Assembly (NCBI GenBank): GCA_017591395.1
Contig: WEDG01001326.1
Coordinates: 1 to 64,000 of the forward strand
Origin: Schistocephalus solidus
Lineage: Eukaryota; Platyhelminthes; Cestoda; Diphyllobothriidea; Diphyllobothriidae
Reading direction: 5' to 3'
Length of the DNA stretch: 64,000 nt
Each line of letters starts with the position of its first letter. Within the stretch, counting starts at the first letter, position 1. The notes under the pieces were generated by a model that was given only the letters and a program-made list of their open reading frames with translations, searched no databases and was not told the DNA's origin. Both the position numbers and the translations under genes were made by a program. Below, piece by piece: positions 10,727 to 22,979 of the stretch.

Positions 10727-13700
10727 AAAGATTTAGAAAACTATCTGATGAGCAGACGTTTGTTCGTCAGTCCAAGTCAATTAACAAATTTCTGACGAAC
10801 ATTTATAGTTGCGTTTGAAAGATGCGCAAATGCCAGAACGCTGGAGAAAGGGAAGGGGTGAAAAGAAAGGAAGTCGACTCTAAATTGAATTTGCAGGCAA
10901 ATATGAAACCCACCCTGGGTTTCTGGCTAGTACCTGCGCAGGGAGTATAGTTAATTTAGCTTCAGTTTAGAACCAACATCCCAAACGCCTCCCCGGTCTT
11001 ATGTAGGAAAATTTGGAATACTTCTTAAAATCGATTTTCTTCTTATTAATATTACATCTGCAAGTATGATAATATTATCTTTGCTTCTATATGAAATGTG
11101 TGCCAATAGATTTTGGCAATTTTAGGGGGGAAATTAGATGGAAAAAAATTAAGCGGAAAAAACGATACTATCACGACTTTCGCACTTTTTCATCTGGGCG
11201 ATAAGACATTTTTTACATAAAATGATTTTAAGAAACAGTGAGTGCATGGGTTTTGGAATGAACTATCAGCATGGAAAACAAAATCAGCAGCTTTCGGTCG
11301 ACCTCGATGGTACTCGCCAATCCAATACACAAGTAATGCGTTCGGGATGTCTGGACAATCCATAAAACTTGAACAGCAACTACTCGACCTTGCGCATGCT
11401 ATCTTACCTTGCGATACTTGACTCATACAATGAGCCGCACGGAAATGCGCTGGACTAAAACGGGAGTCAGATGAGGGCACGACGTGCGCCAAGTGGGACG
11501 CGCCGTTTACGGGGATTCCATAACAAGTATCACACATAGGGGCGGTTCGGGTGGCACAACCAGGCGCATGTCCACGCCGTGCGTGCCACTTTCGCCTAAT
11601 CCACGCATCAGATAGCTGACTGGCTCGGACAGGGGCCAGGTGCTTGAAAGACGGAAGCGTATTCCTCACTATAAACCATTTGGAGCGTTTTCAAGACACA
11701 CCAAGAGTCGTGGCCTGGAAGGCTGCCAAACTGACGGGCTAGCACGGATGTCCACTAAGGACGGAAAGTCCGGCTGCAATGAATCCTTCTGAGTGTAGCC
11801 TCTGTGACAAGCCAGCTCCGATGGAATCCAAACAGTCCCTTATATATTCTGTTCAAGCCTGGTCCGTCGTGCGCTGACCAGGCATGTGTAACACGCGGAT
11901 GGGCTGTTGAGCTTTTTTTAGCCATTATGCCCATCTCGCCTCTAGTCTTCTTGACTTTATCGTACAACCGGGCTCTGGAGGATGAGGAGGGCGGGAGAGA
12001 GAGAGAGAGAGATAGAACGGCAGATGCTGCGCACGTCTCCTACGAATATAAACTACTTCGCTCGCACGTGGCCGTCTGCACCCACGTTAATATGAGGCAC
12101 ACGGTGACATTTTCGTTCGCAACGGTCGAACTGGTGAGGTAAGTCTGGACAGTTGTTACTGGAGCAAATGTCTTACCTGGAATATTGAGCTATATTCGCG
12201 AGATGGATGAATTTACCGGCTAAAAATTGTCAAGCTCAAATATACGTAAGTTAGATCTTGTCACCTACATTTGGAATAAAAAATCGCTTACTGCTCCGCA
12301 CGTATGTGGTGGCCACTTCGTTACCACAAAAAATGGTCCGGTGACACTGATAAGATGCTGTCTTTTTCGCCACGAAAGCAACAGTCAAGGTAAGCCTCCC
12401 TCCGAAAGTCTTGTTCCCAGGAACTTACTCCAAGTTCACACATTAATTTTGCTGAACCACATAACATGTGAAAGCTTAACTTAATCGGAAACGCTGGGGG
12501 GGGGGGAAATAGAGCTGAACTTATCAGAGAGGCGTCTTGCAGCAGCTGTGGAAAAAGTATCTGGCCTTTTTGCTTATAATTATGGTGAATACAGATAACC
12601 CACTTGATATGGCAAAATTACACCACCGATAAATTTTTAGGCATGAAAATCACTCGGCTAGTACACGGAGGTCAGTGGCATTCAGCCCGACTATTCATAT
12701 AAATTTCGGGGATTGAATCTTGTATGTTATTTAGAGATCTTTTCTCCAAGTTTCTACAAATAATCACTAACGAAAGTAAATCCATAACATGCATGCATAG
12801 TTTTTGTAAAGTATAAATTTCTTCGGAAAAGAATACAAAAAAGCTTATTCGTAAATTCTCGTGAATTGTTCCTTGAACCTTTATCAGACATATGGCAAGC
12901 ATAAAAAAAGGTTAACATCAAACCATTCACAACAAGAATTATCGGATTCGTCAGATTTTGAGACTATTCAATGCTGTCTGTGGCAATCCAACCGGGTGGA
13001 ATTAACTCCATTCTCCCACACTTGATTCTATACATTTTTTATGCGGTATGTAGTCCAGGATGCCTCAAAATATACGTCTCCTGTAAGTGCGTTTGTTCCC
13101 AGAAACTCACGGTCTTTCTTCGAGTGGCAGCTGATAACAATGTGGAAAAATTACCAGGATAATTTTTATGCCATGTGTGCTCAGTGGCCTCTCAGCTTTT
13201 GTTTTGGATCTCTGAGGAGACCAATTTAGGAATATGACAAAGCCCGCCCGGGCTCAAGCGTATTGCGGGAAGCAAAACATAAAACCGGGCTTTGTGGTGG
13301 GTAGTTGATGGGTAAATTAATAGGTAGTTTGCAAATTCTCTGGGGTTTATAGTGCAGGAATCCAGGATAAGGGACACGGGGAGATTCACTTAGGACCCGA
13401 ACCCCTTGCACTTGTGTCATGAGGCAGCGTTAAACATCGGCCAGCATGTGTCTTAACCTGAAGTACTTATCTATATTGGAGGAAAGGTAAAAAACGTTTG
13501 TCACATATATGTTTATATTGAATAACCGAGGTAGTGTGAATTCCAAGAAGATGTAAGTCAAAGAGAAGGCACTTCGGAAAACATCGAGTTACACTCGTGA
13601 ATTTCAAAGTTGATTACATCAAACCATCGTCAGACTAAATGAAAAATGGAAGGTTGGATTATTGCCCACGGGAGGGGGCTGGCCATCATGGTACGATGGG

Positions 13701-16374
13701 TGCCCAAGGTAAGGGGAGACGTTAGAATTTCAGATGTGACTCGCCGTTTCGGGGGGTTGCAAAAGCAGCGAGAATCTATAGGTTTGAGCATGAATGTGCG
13801 TGGATTCTCATGGATTATGTGTGATACTTGATACAGAACTTCAAGGGTTTTGAGTTCGGACTATTCCGGAAGGGAATAGACCTTGTTTTTGTAAGATGTA
13901 ACGAAAGTTACATTCAGACTTAGAAGATGTAGCAAACACTAGATCCGTGTAAAGTAGATTGGTCATGCTATCACAAAATACGATCTATGGCCGAGTTAAT
14001 ATTTACTGAAGAGAAGACGATGGAGAAGTCAAGATGTTTTTTAACGAACAAGCGGGCTGCAGCTTTGAAATCAAGAGGAATTTGGGGCACCGCAGATGCA
14101 TAGACTGTGACACGCACTGATCTTAGCATAGTACACGACTTGTGCACCCCGACAACACCTGCATTCCAATTTCAGGACTCTTGTTGGTTGCTCCTCTTAT
14201 GCATTATCTAAAGGAGCCTCATTACATGGGGGGGAGTCTGCAATTTATTGAAAACAACGTTTATTCGTATAAAAACGAGTCTAATTTTTTCCTAATATAC
14301 TTATATCCTCACGTCTATCTGTTCACCACTTTAATCGGGCGGTGATGGTGTCATACATAAACTTTAGGCATTAATTGAAAATAACAGAACTTAGGTATTG
14401 GTACTAAGGCATTTCGAGATTGCTCATCCAGGGCTTCCTGTCGCTTCATAACATGGCTACAGAGACTCCGACCTTGCTACCGACGATGTTCACAGTTTGC
14501 CCCACAGCAAGGTGGTTGCAGGAACGGTGACTTACGCATGAATTAGTTTATGGTTATAATAGGCTTGCGAGGCATCTACCACACACACACTCTCTCTCTT
14601 TAAACCTCATCCCCCTGCACCCGATGTCAAACAGGTGTCAAGGAGACCAGAGGCCAAATTGAAAATGGCGCCTGACAAAGATAAACATCCCATCTACGCG
14701 TGCAACACGCATGCCTATCGTACAGCGTAATGGCCCACCTCAAACCAGTTCGAACGAACGGTCGACTAGGTGTGCAGTTAAGCAGTCCATCTGCGCGCAC
14801 CACAATGCATACTCCGAACACGGTGGACCGTGTCTTCACACAAGCAGGTAAGGTGCGGCGCGGATCTCAGCTGAAGGAGCCATAGAACCTGACTAACAAT
14901 CGGCCAGTAGCAGACGCCACACAACCACACGATGGAGCAACTATGTGGCCTGAGTTTAAATTGTCAGCCAATGACCTTCCAAGCCACAAACTTTATCCCG
15001 TCGTGATAGATTCAAGCGCGTCAGATTTATTATAAAGAGTAATGCATCGAAGTTCTGTTGGATGGATTCCGTAGCGTTTGCTTCACACTCTTCTCCCTCT
15101 GCAGTGCTCAGTTACTCGTCCGAGTCTGTCGGATAACTCGTGTAGAAATCAAGTGAATTGGCTGACTGAACTAAACAACCCACCAGCACTTGCCAAACAC
15201 TACATGGCCCTGAATACAACCGACCAGGCTTTCAAAGAACAGGAATATGACATGAATAAGGAGTTACGGATACACAGCAGATTGCATTACTTTAGAAAAT
15301 TAATACGAAAATAGCGAGGCCTTGGGGTAGAATACACAAGCTAGTCAATAAAAGGACTACTTAAAACCATGACAGACTGAAACTTCTAAAATGGATAAGC
15401 TCCAAGACAACTAACAGCCAGGTCAGTTGAACATTTACTAAAATGGCTTTTACAGGCAGAAAATAATATTCCTGTTCGCCTAGCACGAAACAACTAGATA
15501 ATATCATCTGTTGACCAAAAGAGTGCTTCGAGTGCATGCTCGTGCATGAGTTACTCAAAAACCTTAGTACGTGGAAGCAGGCTACATGTAGCAAGAAGAT
15601 ATGGATCCATGCAAACATGCAAGCCTGCCCTTGTCATTGATCAAATTTTGCGCTTAAATCATGAACTCGCATTTTTTCCTGCTAATATTCTAAATTAATT
15701 TAATCTGCTTTCTATTTGTTACTCCTTATCCATGTTGGGAAAAGATATTAAACAGTTTTTAAGCGGCCACGAAATGGCAACCTGAATACAGAAAAGCAGG
15801 TTGAAGCACGGCGGAATTGAGTGGAAACGTATGCTGGCAAACGGTATCATGAGCGCCAGTGACAACGGCCGACTGTACAATAGGGAACAGATTACTGCCT
15901 TAGCCACACCGTTTATGTTTGAATAACTGGAAAAAAGAACCTTCAAGGTAGAGGAGAAGGTGAGAAGGGGCGGGATAGAGGAATCAGTCAAACAAACTTA
16001 ATCAATTTCTCCCCAGTGTACTGAGAGATCATGAACCTGGGCCCTCCTTAGTGGATATTTTGTTGAATTTGGAGCTAAAAGGAACAATTTCAAAAAGAAT
16101 ATGAGGACTAAGCACCTGTTTGGCACCATTCTCTAACTGCAATACATATTTCCGTATAGTCAAGATACCTAGGCTTAGGGAAGAAAAGAAGTCCACTTGG
16201 TGAAAAGGAACGTCTCAACTGCCTAGTACTCTCAGCGTAACTACCAGTAACGAGGCGAGCACCAATCAGCCTTTGGGTGGGCTAAAAAAATGGAAACAAG
16301 GTAGAACGGAAAGCCAGGTGGGTTTCGCAGAAGGAACGGGGAGATCGGCGCATGTGTGCCATGAACTCAGAAGT
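10727..16374. other. Gene-poor stretch, no gene recognised
   Basis: The longest open frame is 159 codons on the minus strand (11190-11669), Cys/His-rich in parts, with no motif I recognise. Other frames are 60-112 codons. Simple repeats include GA at 11995-12013, a G run at 12496-12505 and CA/CT at 14580-14600. A stretch at 13236-13295 holds the inverted pair AAAGCCCG...CGGGCTTT. Nothing here resembles the retroelements of the second half of the window. Confidence 0.5.
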
Positions 16375-16500
16375 TTTAAAGCGTTTGGCAACTTCGGTAG
16401 AGCCAGGGGTTGCAAGACCTGGCGTTGGGTATAGCTGCCTGATGACGGTTAATAAGACAGGAGTGACCATGCAAGCGTCCATTGTCTCTCTCGTTAATAT
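16375..16500 (+). repeat. Dispersed degenerate copy of the array SINE
   Basis: The order of motifs follows the array unit: a damaged tRNA-like part, then GTTGGGTATAGCTGCCTGAT running into GACGG, TTAATAAG, and a TCC.TTGTCTCTC block. The CTGATGA core survives but the GAAA core reads GGAG, so any hammerhead here is dead. It shows that the array unit also exists as single dispersed elements. Confidence 0.6.
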
Positions 16501-17204
16501 ATCGTTCTATTTATGAGAGTGGACGGGCGAATACCTCTGATGTCATAAATGTCCAATTCACGAGTTATTCATAAGAGGTCTCTACCTGCGTACTGATGCA
16601 CACGAGTGCTCAGACGTACGCGGTTCCAACTTCGACAAACGACTATTTCGATGGGTGTGCTTAGGCTGACAATTGTAACAGCTAGAAACGGCATAGAGGT
16701 TTTCATTCGGTTGAAACAACGATATTCGAAATTGAAGTTGGGCAACAGATACATTATGCAGCGCAAGCTCTGTACTAATGTACACTAATCCAATAACAGT
16801 CTTAGCCATCGTAAGGTATCGTGGAAAGTGTGCACTGCCCACACCGGAGGAATCTAGTGGGATGCAACCTAAACCTACACTGTTTGATTCGTACAGCGTT
16901 GTGTGTTTGGTGGAACCTGTATACGTCAGCAAACGCACGAGTCTCTCAACCGAATGCTATGCGGCGCATTGAAAGGGCTTTCAGGAAGGTGCGCAAGATC
17001 GCACGTAGGGTAGGAGACGGTGGTTTAAGGAAGAAGCAGCGTGGAAACGATGCATAGTATACTCTGAATACATTATTTGAAACGATAACCACCAGAAAAA
17101 GAACCAAGTTATATTACCGATTTCGACCAAGAATGCTAGATTCCTAAAAACAACGATAAAGCATTAATCCCCAGAGAAGTGTTCAAGCGTCCGAAAAAAC
17201 AGAG
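16501..17204. other. No gene recognised
   Basis: Overlapping short open frames on both strands (16582-16938, 16821-17057) show no family signature. The part just before 17205 may be the lost 5' part of the Penelope-like element, but I see no RT motif in it. Confidence 0.45.
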
Positions 17205-18215
17205 AACCACCTTGAACACGCCAAGAACCTGGATTTCTGTCTCAGGACATACTTCGTATTTGAAGGTAAAACTTTACGAGCAGGTGAAGGGAACACCAAT
17301 AGGTTCACCGATTTCGGGACTCTTACCCGAGGCGACCCTAAAACGGTTGGAGTCGCTGATCTTCCAACACCCCGGACAGAAATTCTGGGCTTGGTATGTG
17401 AATCATACCTTTATCGCCATTGAAAGGGGTTAGGCGCTCACGTTCCAAGAGCGTCTCAACAGCGTATTCCCAGATATAAAATTTACGGTGGAGGAGGAAG
17501 AAAGCAACCAGCTAGCCTTCCTTGATGTCCTCGTCTGCCGCAAAGATAGCAATTACCTAAAGGCCAAATTTTTCAGGTGAGCAACAAATACGATGCAAGT
17601 GCTGAACTTCAACAGCAACCACCCAATAATCCACAACCGCAGTTGTGCAAGGGCACCATATCGGTGTGCTGAGATGCACTGCATTGAACCGGAGGACAAT
17701 GTTGCCGAATTATAATATATTTGACGGGTGTCCCGAGAAAACGGCTACCGGCGCAACTCTGTCAACCGGTGCATGCGCAAACGAGATGATCGACAAAATC
17801 GCACCGACCCAAAATTTTGGCTTGCAATTGCATACGCCAGAAAATTCTCGGAGGCCGTCAGCCCCCTTCTCCCACCACAAGGAGTTGGAGTGGCACACAG
17901 ACCAGAGTTAACTATTGGGCTTCGGGTCATGAGACCAAACGACCTCCTGCCAACGCAAGAAACATCTGGAGTCGTGTATCGGATCTGCCGAAGCTGCGGA
18001 CAAAGCAACCACGTCGGAGAAACAAGAAGACTGCTCCGGACGCGAACTGCCGAACACGCGGCAGCAGTGCGGATAAATGACGCCGATTCTCAAGTCGCAG
18101 CTCATTCAGAGAAACCCGACCACAGCAAAGTTTTATGAGGTCGCAATTCTTGCGAGAGGTGACAATTGCATGATCCACGAGCTGTCTGAATCATGGTTTA
18201 CGGGTCCTTAGTTCA
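17205..18215 (+). pseudogene. Penelope-like retroelement, RT plus GIY-YIG nuclease, broken
   Basis: The family copies itself by target-primed reverse transcription using an RT and a C-terminal GIY-YIG endonuclease. Here the RT palm starts near 17215 with the family block VKGTPIGSPISGL (~17285), followed by FWAWYVNHTF (~17385), where the active-site YVDD is changed to YVNH. It continues through QLAFLDVLVCRKD (~17510), ATNTMQVLNFNSNHP (~17585) and MRKRDD..NRTDPKFW (~17770-17815). The nuclease follows: SGVVYRICRSCGQSNHVGET (~17968-18030), with Y changed to H in the usual YVGET, then RTRTAEHAAAV. In-frame stops and frame changes occur near 17430, 17578, 17650 and 18136. The 5' half is missing. 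By memory the text is very like Penelope copies of diphyllobothriid tapeworms. Confidence 0.9.
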
Positions 18216-18839
18216 GTACCAAGTGTAAAAACCTGCTCCACCCATGTTCGGTGCTGAGACTCAGTTTGACTAAAACAATCAGCCACTAGGGGAGCGCGCT
18301 GGCAAATATATTTCTTAACGCCAATGTCAGTGAGCCAGGTGGCAAAGCCATCATCACGTCAACCTCCAACGCTGGTGATAAAATTCCAGCAGATACCGAC
18401 CGCATGCCGGCCATAAAGTCATTAGCGCAGCAGAAGACAATCATCCTTGATGAATGGGGAGCTGTTAATTGTTGTAGGTATGCAGACGCATTGCAACTGC
18501 ATCTTATTAATACAGTGAATCCTTGTGTATGAATTATCCGCATCTGATACTGTCTCTGAAGATGGGTTCGAGCAGGACACCGAAACGTCAGGCAAATAAA
18601 CTTCTTGTTCTAGCGATCGCGTATGCTTTCTGTACATAGAAAATCGGTTTATTTTATAAGAGGAACCAACAAAACGCTGAGAAATTCTCAGTCAGAAGGA
18701 CACCCAGGCAGCAATAGCTGGAAATCGCATTTGAAATCGTTTTGCTCGAGGCACACCGCTGGAACTGGAGGGAAATGCGGAGAGGGTGCAGATCGCATCC
18801 TCACAAAATTCCATACTATATGCAAGTAGGACTATCATG
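18216..18839 (+). other. Probable 3' non-coding tail of the Penelope element and flank
   Basis: After the nuclease, weak similarity to the family's C-terminal tail continues (ESWFTGP near 18190, SVLRLSL near 18253). Beyond ~18270 I see no coding signal. The block at 18550-18600 (TCTGAAGATGGGTTCGAGCA) is of a type often found at the end of such elements, so the element may extend to about 18620. Confidence 0.4.
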
Positions 18840-19243
18840 GGTGTGGCTGCCTTTTATGGCCGTCTAAACAGGACACGGGGATAGGACCCCCCACCCGCTT
18901 AAAATAGGTGGCCTTAGAGTAAATTTCCGGAAGGATAAGTATGCCTGTGTCTCCACGCTAACACTACCATAAAAATAAACAGTCATCTTAATCGTAAACC
19001 TACTCCCCACCCGTAATATAAAACCTACAGGTAACGCGATAATAGCCTTAGTCAGTAGGCTTATCATGACCATAACCCCAACTCTGAGCTTAACCTCAAA
19101 CGTAAACCTAACTGTAAACTTTAACTTAACCCTCATCTTAAACGTGAACATAATTTTCTTGGAATTTAGCGCAAAGCCACGTGTATTGTGGACAGTTTTT
19201 TTCCCTTTGTACTGTTGAGGTGGCCATACAAGACATCCTTGCC
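18840..19243 (-). mobile_element. Merlin/hAT-like MITE, 404 bp, with 8-bp target duplication
   Basis: The element is flanked by the exact direct repeat CTATCATG at 18832-18839 and 19244-19251. Its ends form a ~26-bp imperfect inverted repeat: the left starts GGTGTGGCTGCCTTTTATGG, the right, read inward, GGCAAGGATGTCTTGTATGG (about 18 of 26 agree). The interior is AT-rich with many TTAGG-like steps on the minus strand, like the copy at 10389. A GG start and an 8-bp duplication fit Merlin, known from flatworms; hAT also makes 8-bp duplications. It has no coding capacity: the 128-codon minus-strand frame is a by-product. Confidence 0.8.
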
Positions 19244-19251
19244 CTATCATG

Positions 19252-21124
19252 ACCCCTTTGAAGTTTCAGCTTGACATGTGGCCAGCTGACATGATAAGAG
19301 ATCACCTAAAGAAGACCAGACTCTAGTGGCCTCTGTTTAGTGTTTGTAGGTGACATGTCATTTCGCTTGTGCTTTCAATTAGCTTATTTGACAATGCGAG
19401 TAGGATAAGATGTAAATTCAGTTTTCGGTCCTTGTAGACACTGCTGTACAAACTCTTCTTTACTATAGGCGAATGGCCTAGAAGGCTGACTACATGACGG
19501 ACGACAGATTGCGTCCTGAATGACGGACTTTGACAATAATGATAGATACGAAAGAATTCCGGTTAATTGATTTAACAGATGATGCGGTTCACAACGATTG
19601 TTTTCAGAAAGCTGTCTCGCGATAAAAAAAATAACATAATGGTTCAGACGGTGAACACACTAGAGATTGCGCTCAAAAGGACTTAAACCTCATCTATCCA
19701 CATAGAATACTCGGTTACGTAGACCAACGATGTTGATAGTATTAATTAAAGCCAAAAAGCGACACAACAGAAAGATTCGGTAATCTTCTATTTGCAGACA
19801 ACGATCCTCTGACACGCAGGACAGATGTGCATCAGCAAGACTGAAATGGGTATTTCTGTGTTATTTTTCGGCTCAGGATCCGCAGTGCACTCAGTCGGTT
19901 TTGAGAGGGTTAGCAATGAATAATTGAGTAGCAGACTTACCTGGACGACATTGCAGCAGCCATTTCTGACTTATTTGCCCTCACAACCTATAGATAATTA
20001 AAACCCAGGACACGCCTAAAAAACCTCAACCTGAATCCGTGGGCTATTCAGCAAAGTGGTCTACAAACTGTTTTCCTGTCGTATGAAAGGAGGAATATCT
20101 AGCTACATGGAAATGGCCTGCGTAGATCTATTCTGTGTGTAGAAAATATTTTTCATGGGGCCTGAGAGCTTGAGCTGTGCAGATAATACAGGCTGAGTAA
20201 TGAGTAAGTGCTGTTGGTAAGGAGAAGGAAGCTAGGGTGTCAGTTCCTGATTTATTTACTGTCATCAGCCAATTCTGCTTAAAACCGGGATGTACGCACG
20301 AAATTTCAAATCAAGCCAGTTTATAATCGAGTAGTTGGCACACACAACTCGATTTTGAACTCCTTCTATATACTCAACAATAAATTTTACCTGAGAGGCT
20401 AAACGACCATGTGGCCTACCACTGGTAGATTTTTCCTTCTGTGGATTAACCAAACTTGCGCATTTCTTACAAATATGCCACTTTACTGGTACATGTTTTC
20501 GATAACACATCCGCACATCCGCTGTCTTCTGCCTCAAGTACACGCTTGTATAAGCTGCAGCAAGAAGAATGAGCTGTAAACTCCACCACAATCGATGCAC
20601 GTCGTCCGACCTCTGGGTGCATGCGCACAACCATTCATTTAATCGTTTGCTCCACGATCAATACTTCCATTTCGCTCTGTGTGATGGTTACCTGTAATCG
20701 ATCTCCATTCTTATCCGTTCCCCGGTTTTGATTTTGCCCGGGTGATTTATGGGTGTCTAAGTTCATGAAGAATGCTCTCAGATGCGCTGACAGTACACCA
20801 TGACCGATCACAGCACGAATAAATGTTCGCAAAGGCAAGCACAATCGTTCTTGCTTCATATAATATGGCATCTCATAGCCTCATTACCCTTAGAAAAGCT
20901 CAGTTCGCTAAATCAAAAACGAGAATTACTGATAACGAAAACGCTTTATGTTGTTCCATAGACGACCTTTCGGACTGAAAAATTCTACATAGTTGTCAAA
21001 TGAGTATTCTTTTGAAAACATTTTTTACCAATTTACACGAATTCTAATTAAAATTGAATCCTTCTATAATTTCATGTATCTTCTGCGGATTTATAGCATG
21101 CACTGAACCAGGAACCCATAAGCG
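19252..21124. repeat. Non-coding, with two degenerate array-SINE fragments
   Basis: Two stretches follow the array unit's plus-strand text: 19950-20015 (GCCATTTCTGACTTATTTGC, then CCCAGGA) and 20240-20290 (CTGTCATCAGCCAATTCTGC). In the second the minus strand still reads CTGATGA, but GAAA has become GGAA. A 121-codon minus-strand frame (20265-20630) and a 78-codon one (20635-20871) lie here with no recognisable motif. Confidence 0.5.
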
Positions 21125-21270
21125 TGTACGTTCCCACGTATTTTGTCCTCATGTAACACTAGAATTTTAGGCCTTTGTCCCACCGTTGACGCTCCTGGAC
21201 TCAACAATGTATCCCTTCAACTGACATTTTATATATCTATTGACACTATTTACCGCTTAATTTACATTTT
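21125..21270 (+). repeat. 5' LTR (matched part) of the BEL/Pao element
   Basis: Begins TGTACGTTCCCACGTATTTT and matches 26251-26396 along ~146 bp by eye with scattered differences. The true LTR probably runs further right, to somewhere before 21640, but the partner is truncated so the end cannot be fixed. No clear primer-binding site was found. Confidence 0.8.
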
Positions 21271-21641
21271 TTGTTTGTCTCGGAAAACTAGCTCCTTCTA
21301 TTGCCCTCCAATCCTCTGGTCATTTGTTCGCATCTCCCATCTTCTTCCCGCTTAATCTGAGACTACCTTTATTACTGTACGCCTCGAGATATTTGGTTGT
21401 AAGTGTCTTATTTGAACATTGCTAATCATCCCACATTATTGAACCATGTTTCAGTCTAAATTGGTTTATTTATACCACTCCTACTTACCGACGGGCATGA
21501 AGAAAGCCAACTCAGGTGATTTAATCTGGACAGGCTATAAAGCGGCTAGGTTAAAACAGAACTCTAGTAGAAATACCCGAACGAGCTGCAGTTTGCTGCC
21601 GGATATATCCTACAAAATTAACAAAATATGAAGCACTAAAT

Positions 21642-22780
21642 ATGGGAGAGTCGCAGAAGTCCTTATCAGCCCCGAACTTAGATAGATACTCTCCCACCGT
21701 GGGGGACAATGACAAAATCCTCGAATCCTACAGAGAAAGGGAACGGCTTTTGAAGGAACATTTGAAGCAGAAAATAAAATTATCCAGCCCAGACGCAGCA
21801 GTGAATACACTCCTATCGGAGTCAAAACACGCCGCTTTCGGCGAGTCTTCCGTTGTTGAATGTTCGCGGTCGCTGCCCCACTATGATCCGGAGGTGAAGC
21901 ACTCATGCATTAGTGAGCATAGCTGTTCACAGTACTCCGAAGCTAAGAAATCAGACTGCCAAGAAATCAGACTGCCAGTGCCCTACGGCTCCACAGTTCT
22001 CACTTCCCCAACAGGAAATGCTTTATTTTGGGGGAAGCCCGCTCGAATATCAGTTGTTCCTAAGAAGCTTTGAGAGCGGAATTGCAAAAAGGGTTACTGA
22101 CAACTAAAATTTGACTCTCCTACATGATCCACTACTATTGGGGGGAGGCCAGAGAAGCTGTTGAGTGCTACGCCATTTTGGACCACGAGGTTCTCAAGAC
22201 CATTTGACGACGGCTCGGGCAAACCCACTCCATTACCAGGGCACACATCGATAATTTAATTGATGGTAGAGTCATAAAAGCTATGGGTCCTACCCCCATG
22301 AGGAAGCTGGCTTGGGAAATGAGGAATTGCAAGAATACTTTAAAGAAGTTCGAGTACGTAGCAGATTTAAATGAATCTAGAACGCTGGCCAACGTTCTCT
22401 GATCTAACAGAATTTGCGAACGAGAGAGCCGATGTATTGATGATACATCAATCCTACTCCTTAGGTCCAGTTTTTGAGGCCAATCGTTCCACTTGAGATC
22501 GAAGACCGATGCACAAGGCATATACGCATCACACACCGACTTTAGTAACAGCCCCAGTACCTAACTCATCGATACTGTACCGGCGGTGTTTGCGATGCGA
22601 AGAAGCTCATTTAACTGACCAATGTGGCATGTTTGTCACCCTCAACTTGCCACAAAGACTAGCTTTCGTGAAACTTAATCGATTATGCCATTGTTGTCTA
22701 AAACCAAATCATGATGCCATTAACTGTAGGCCGCGAATTAATTTCGGCCTCGCGCGGTGCTCTATGTACCATCACCCGCT
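21642..22780 (+). pseudogene. BEL/Pao gag-like region, broken
   Basis: The reading starts MGESQKSLSAPNLDRYS and continues in shifting frames: LEYQLFLRSFESGIAKR (~22040) is the usual BEL gag core, followed by REAVECYAIL and KLAWEMRNC..LKKFEYVADL. It ends in the BEL nucleocapsid-type cysteine region: CLRCEEAHLTDQC (~22588) and CHCCLKPNHDAINC (~22690, a proper CX2CX4HX4C knuckle), then CSMYHHPLLH. Frameshifts near 22030, 22108 and 22400 and several stops rule out a working gag. Gag would package the element's RNA into virus-like particles. Confidence 0.85.
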
Positions 22781-22979
22781 GCTGCACCGACAAAAAGACA
22801 GGGCTGGTGCGTTTCCGCGAAAGAGCACACAGGGCCGAGTGGGTTTTAAGAAAGGTGCGATAGAAGGGCAAGAGGGACTGGCAGTAAAGAAGGCCTGGTC
22901 CATCTGCCACCTCCCAGGTTAAAATGTTTTGCCTTAACCAGAAACCAGGCAGCATTTTGGGAACATAAATATGACATTG

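Noticed and set aside
11190..11669. 159-codon minus-strand frame as a gene
   Set aside because: No recognisable motif, no neighbouring exon signals and no second copy; open frames of this size can occur by chance in a gene-poor 5-kb stretch.
13381..13450. tRNA-like segment on the minus strand (GGGTTCGGGTCC)
   Set aside because: The A-box match is poor and no second copy exists in the window.
18864..19250. 128-codon minus-strand frame as a protein
   Set aside because: It is entirely inside the MITE; the Val/Phe/Lys-rich text comes from GGTTTA-type repeats.
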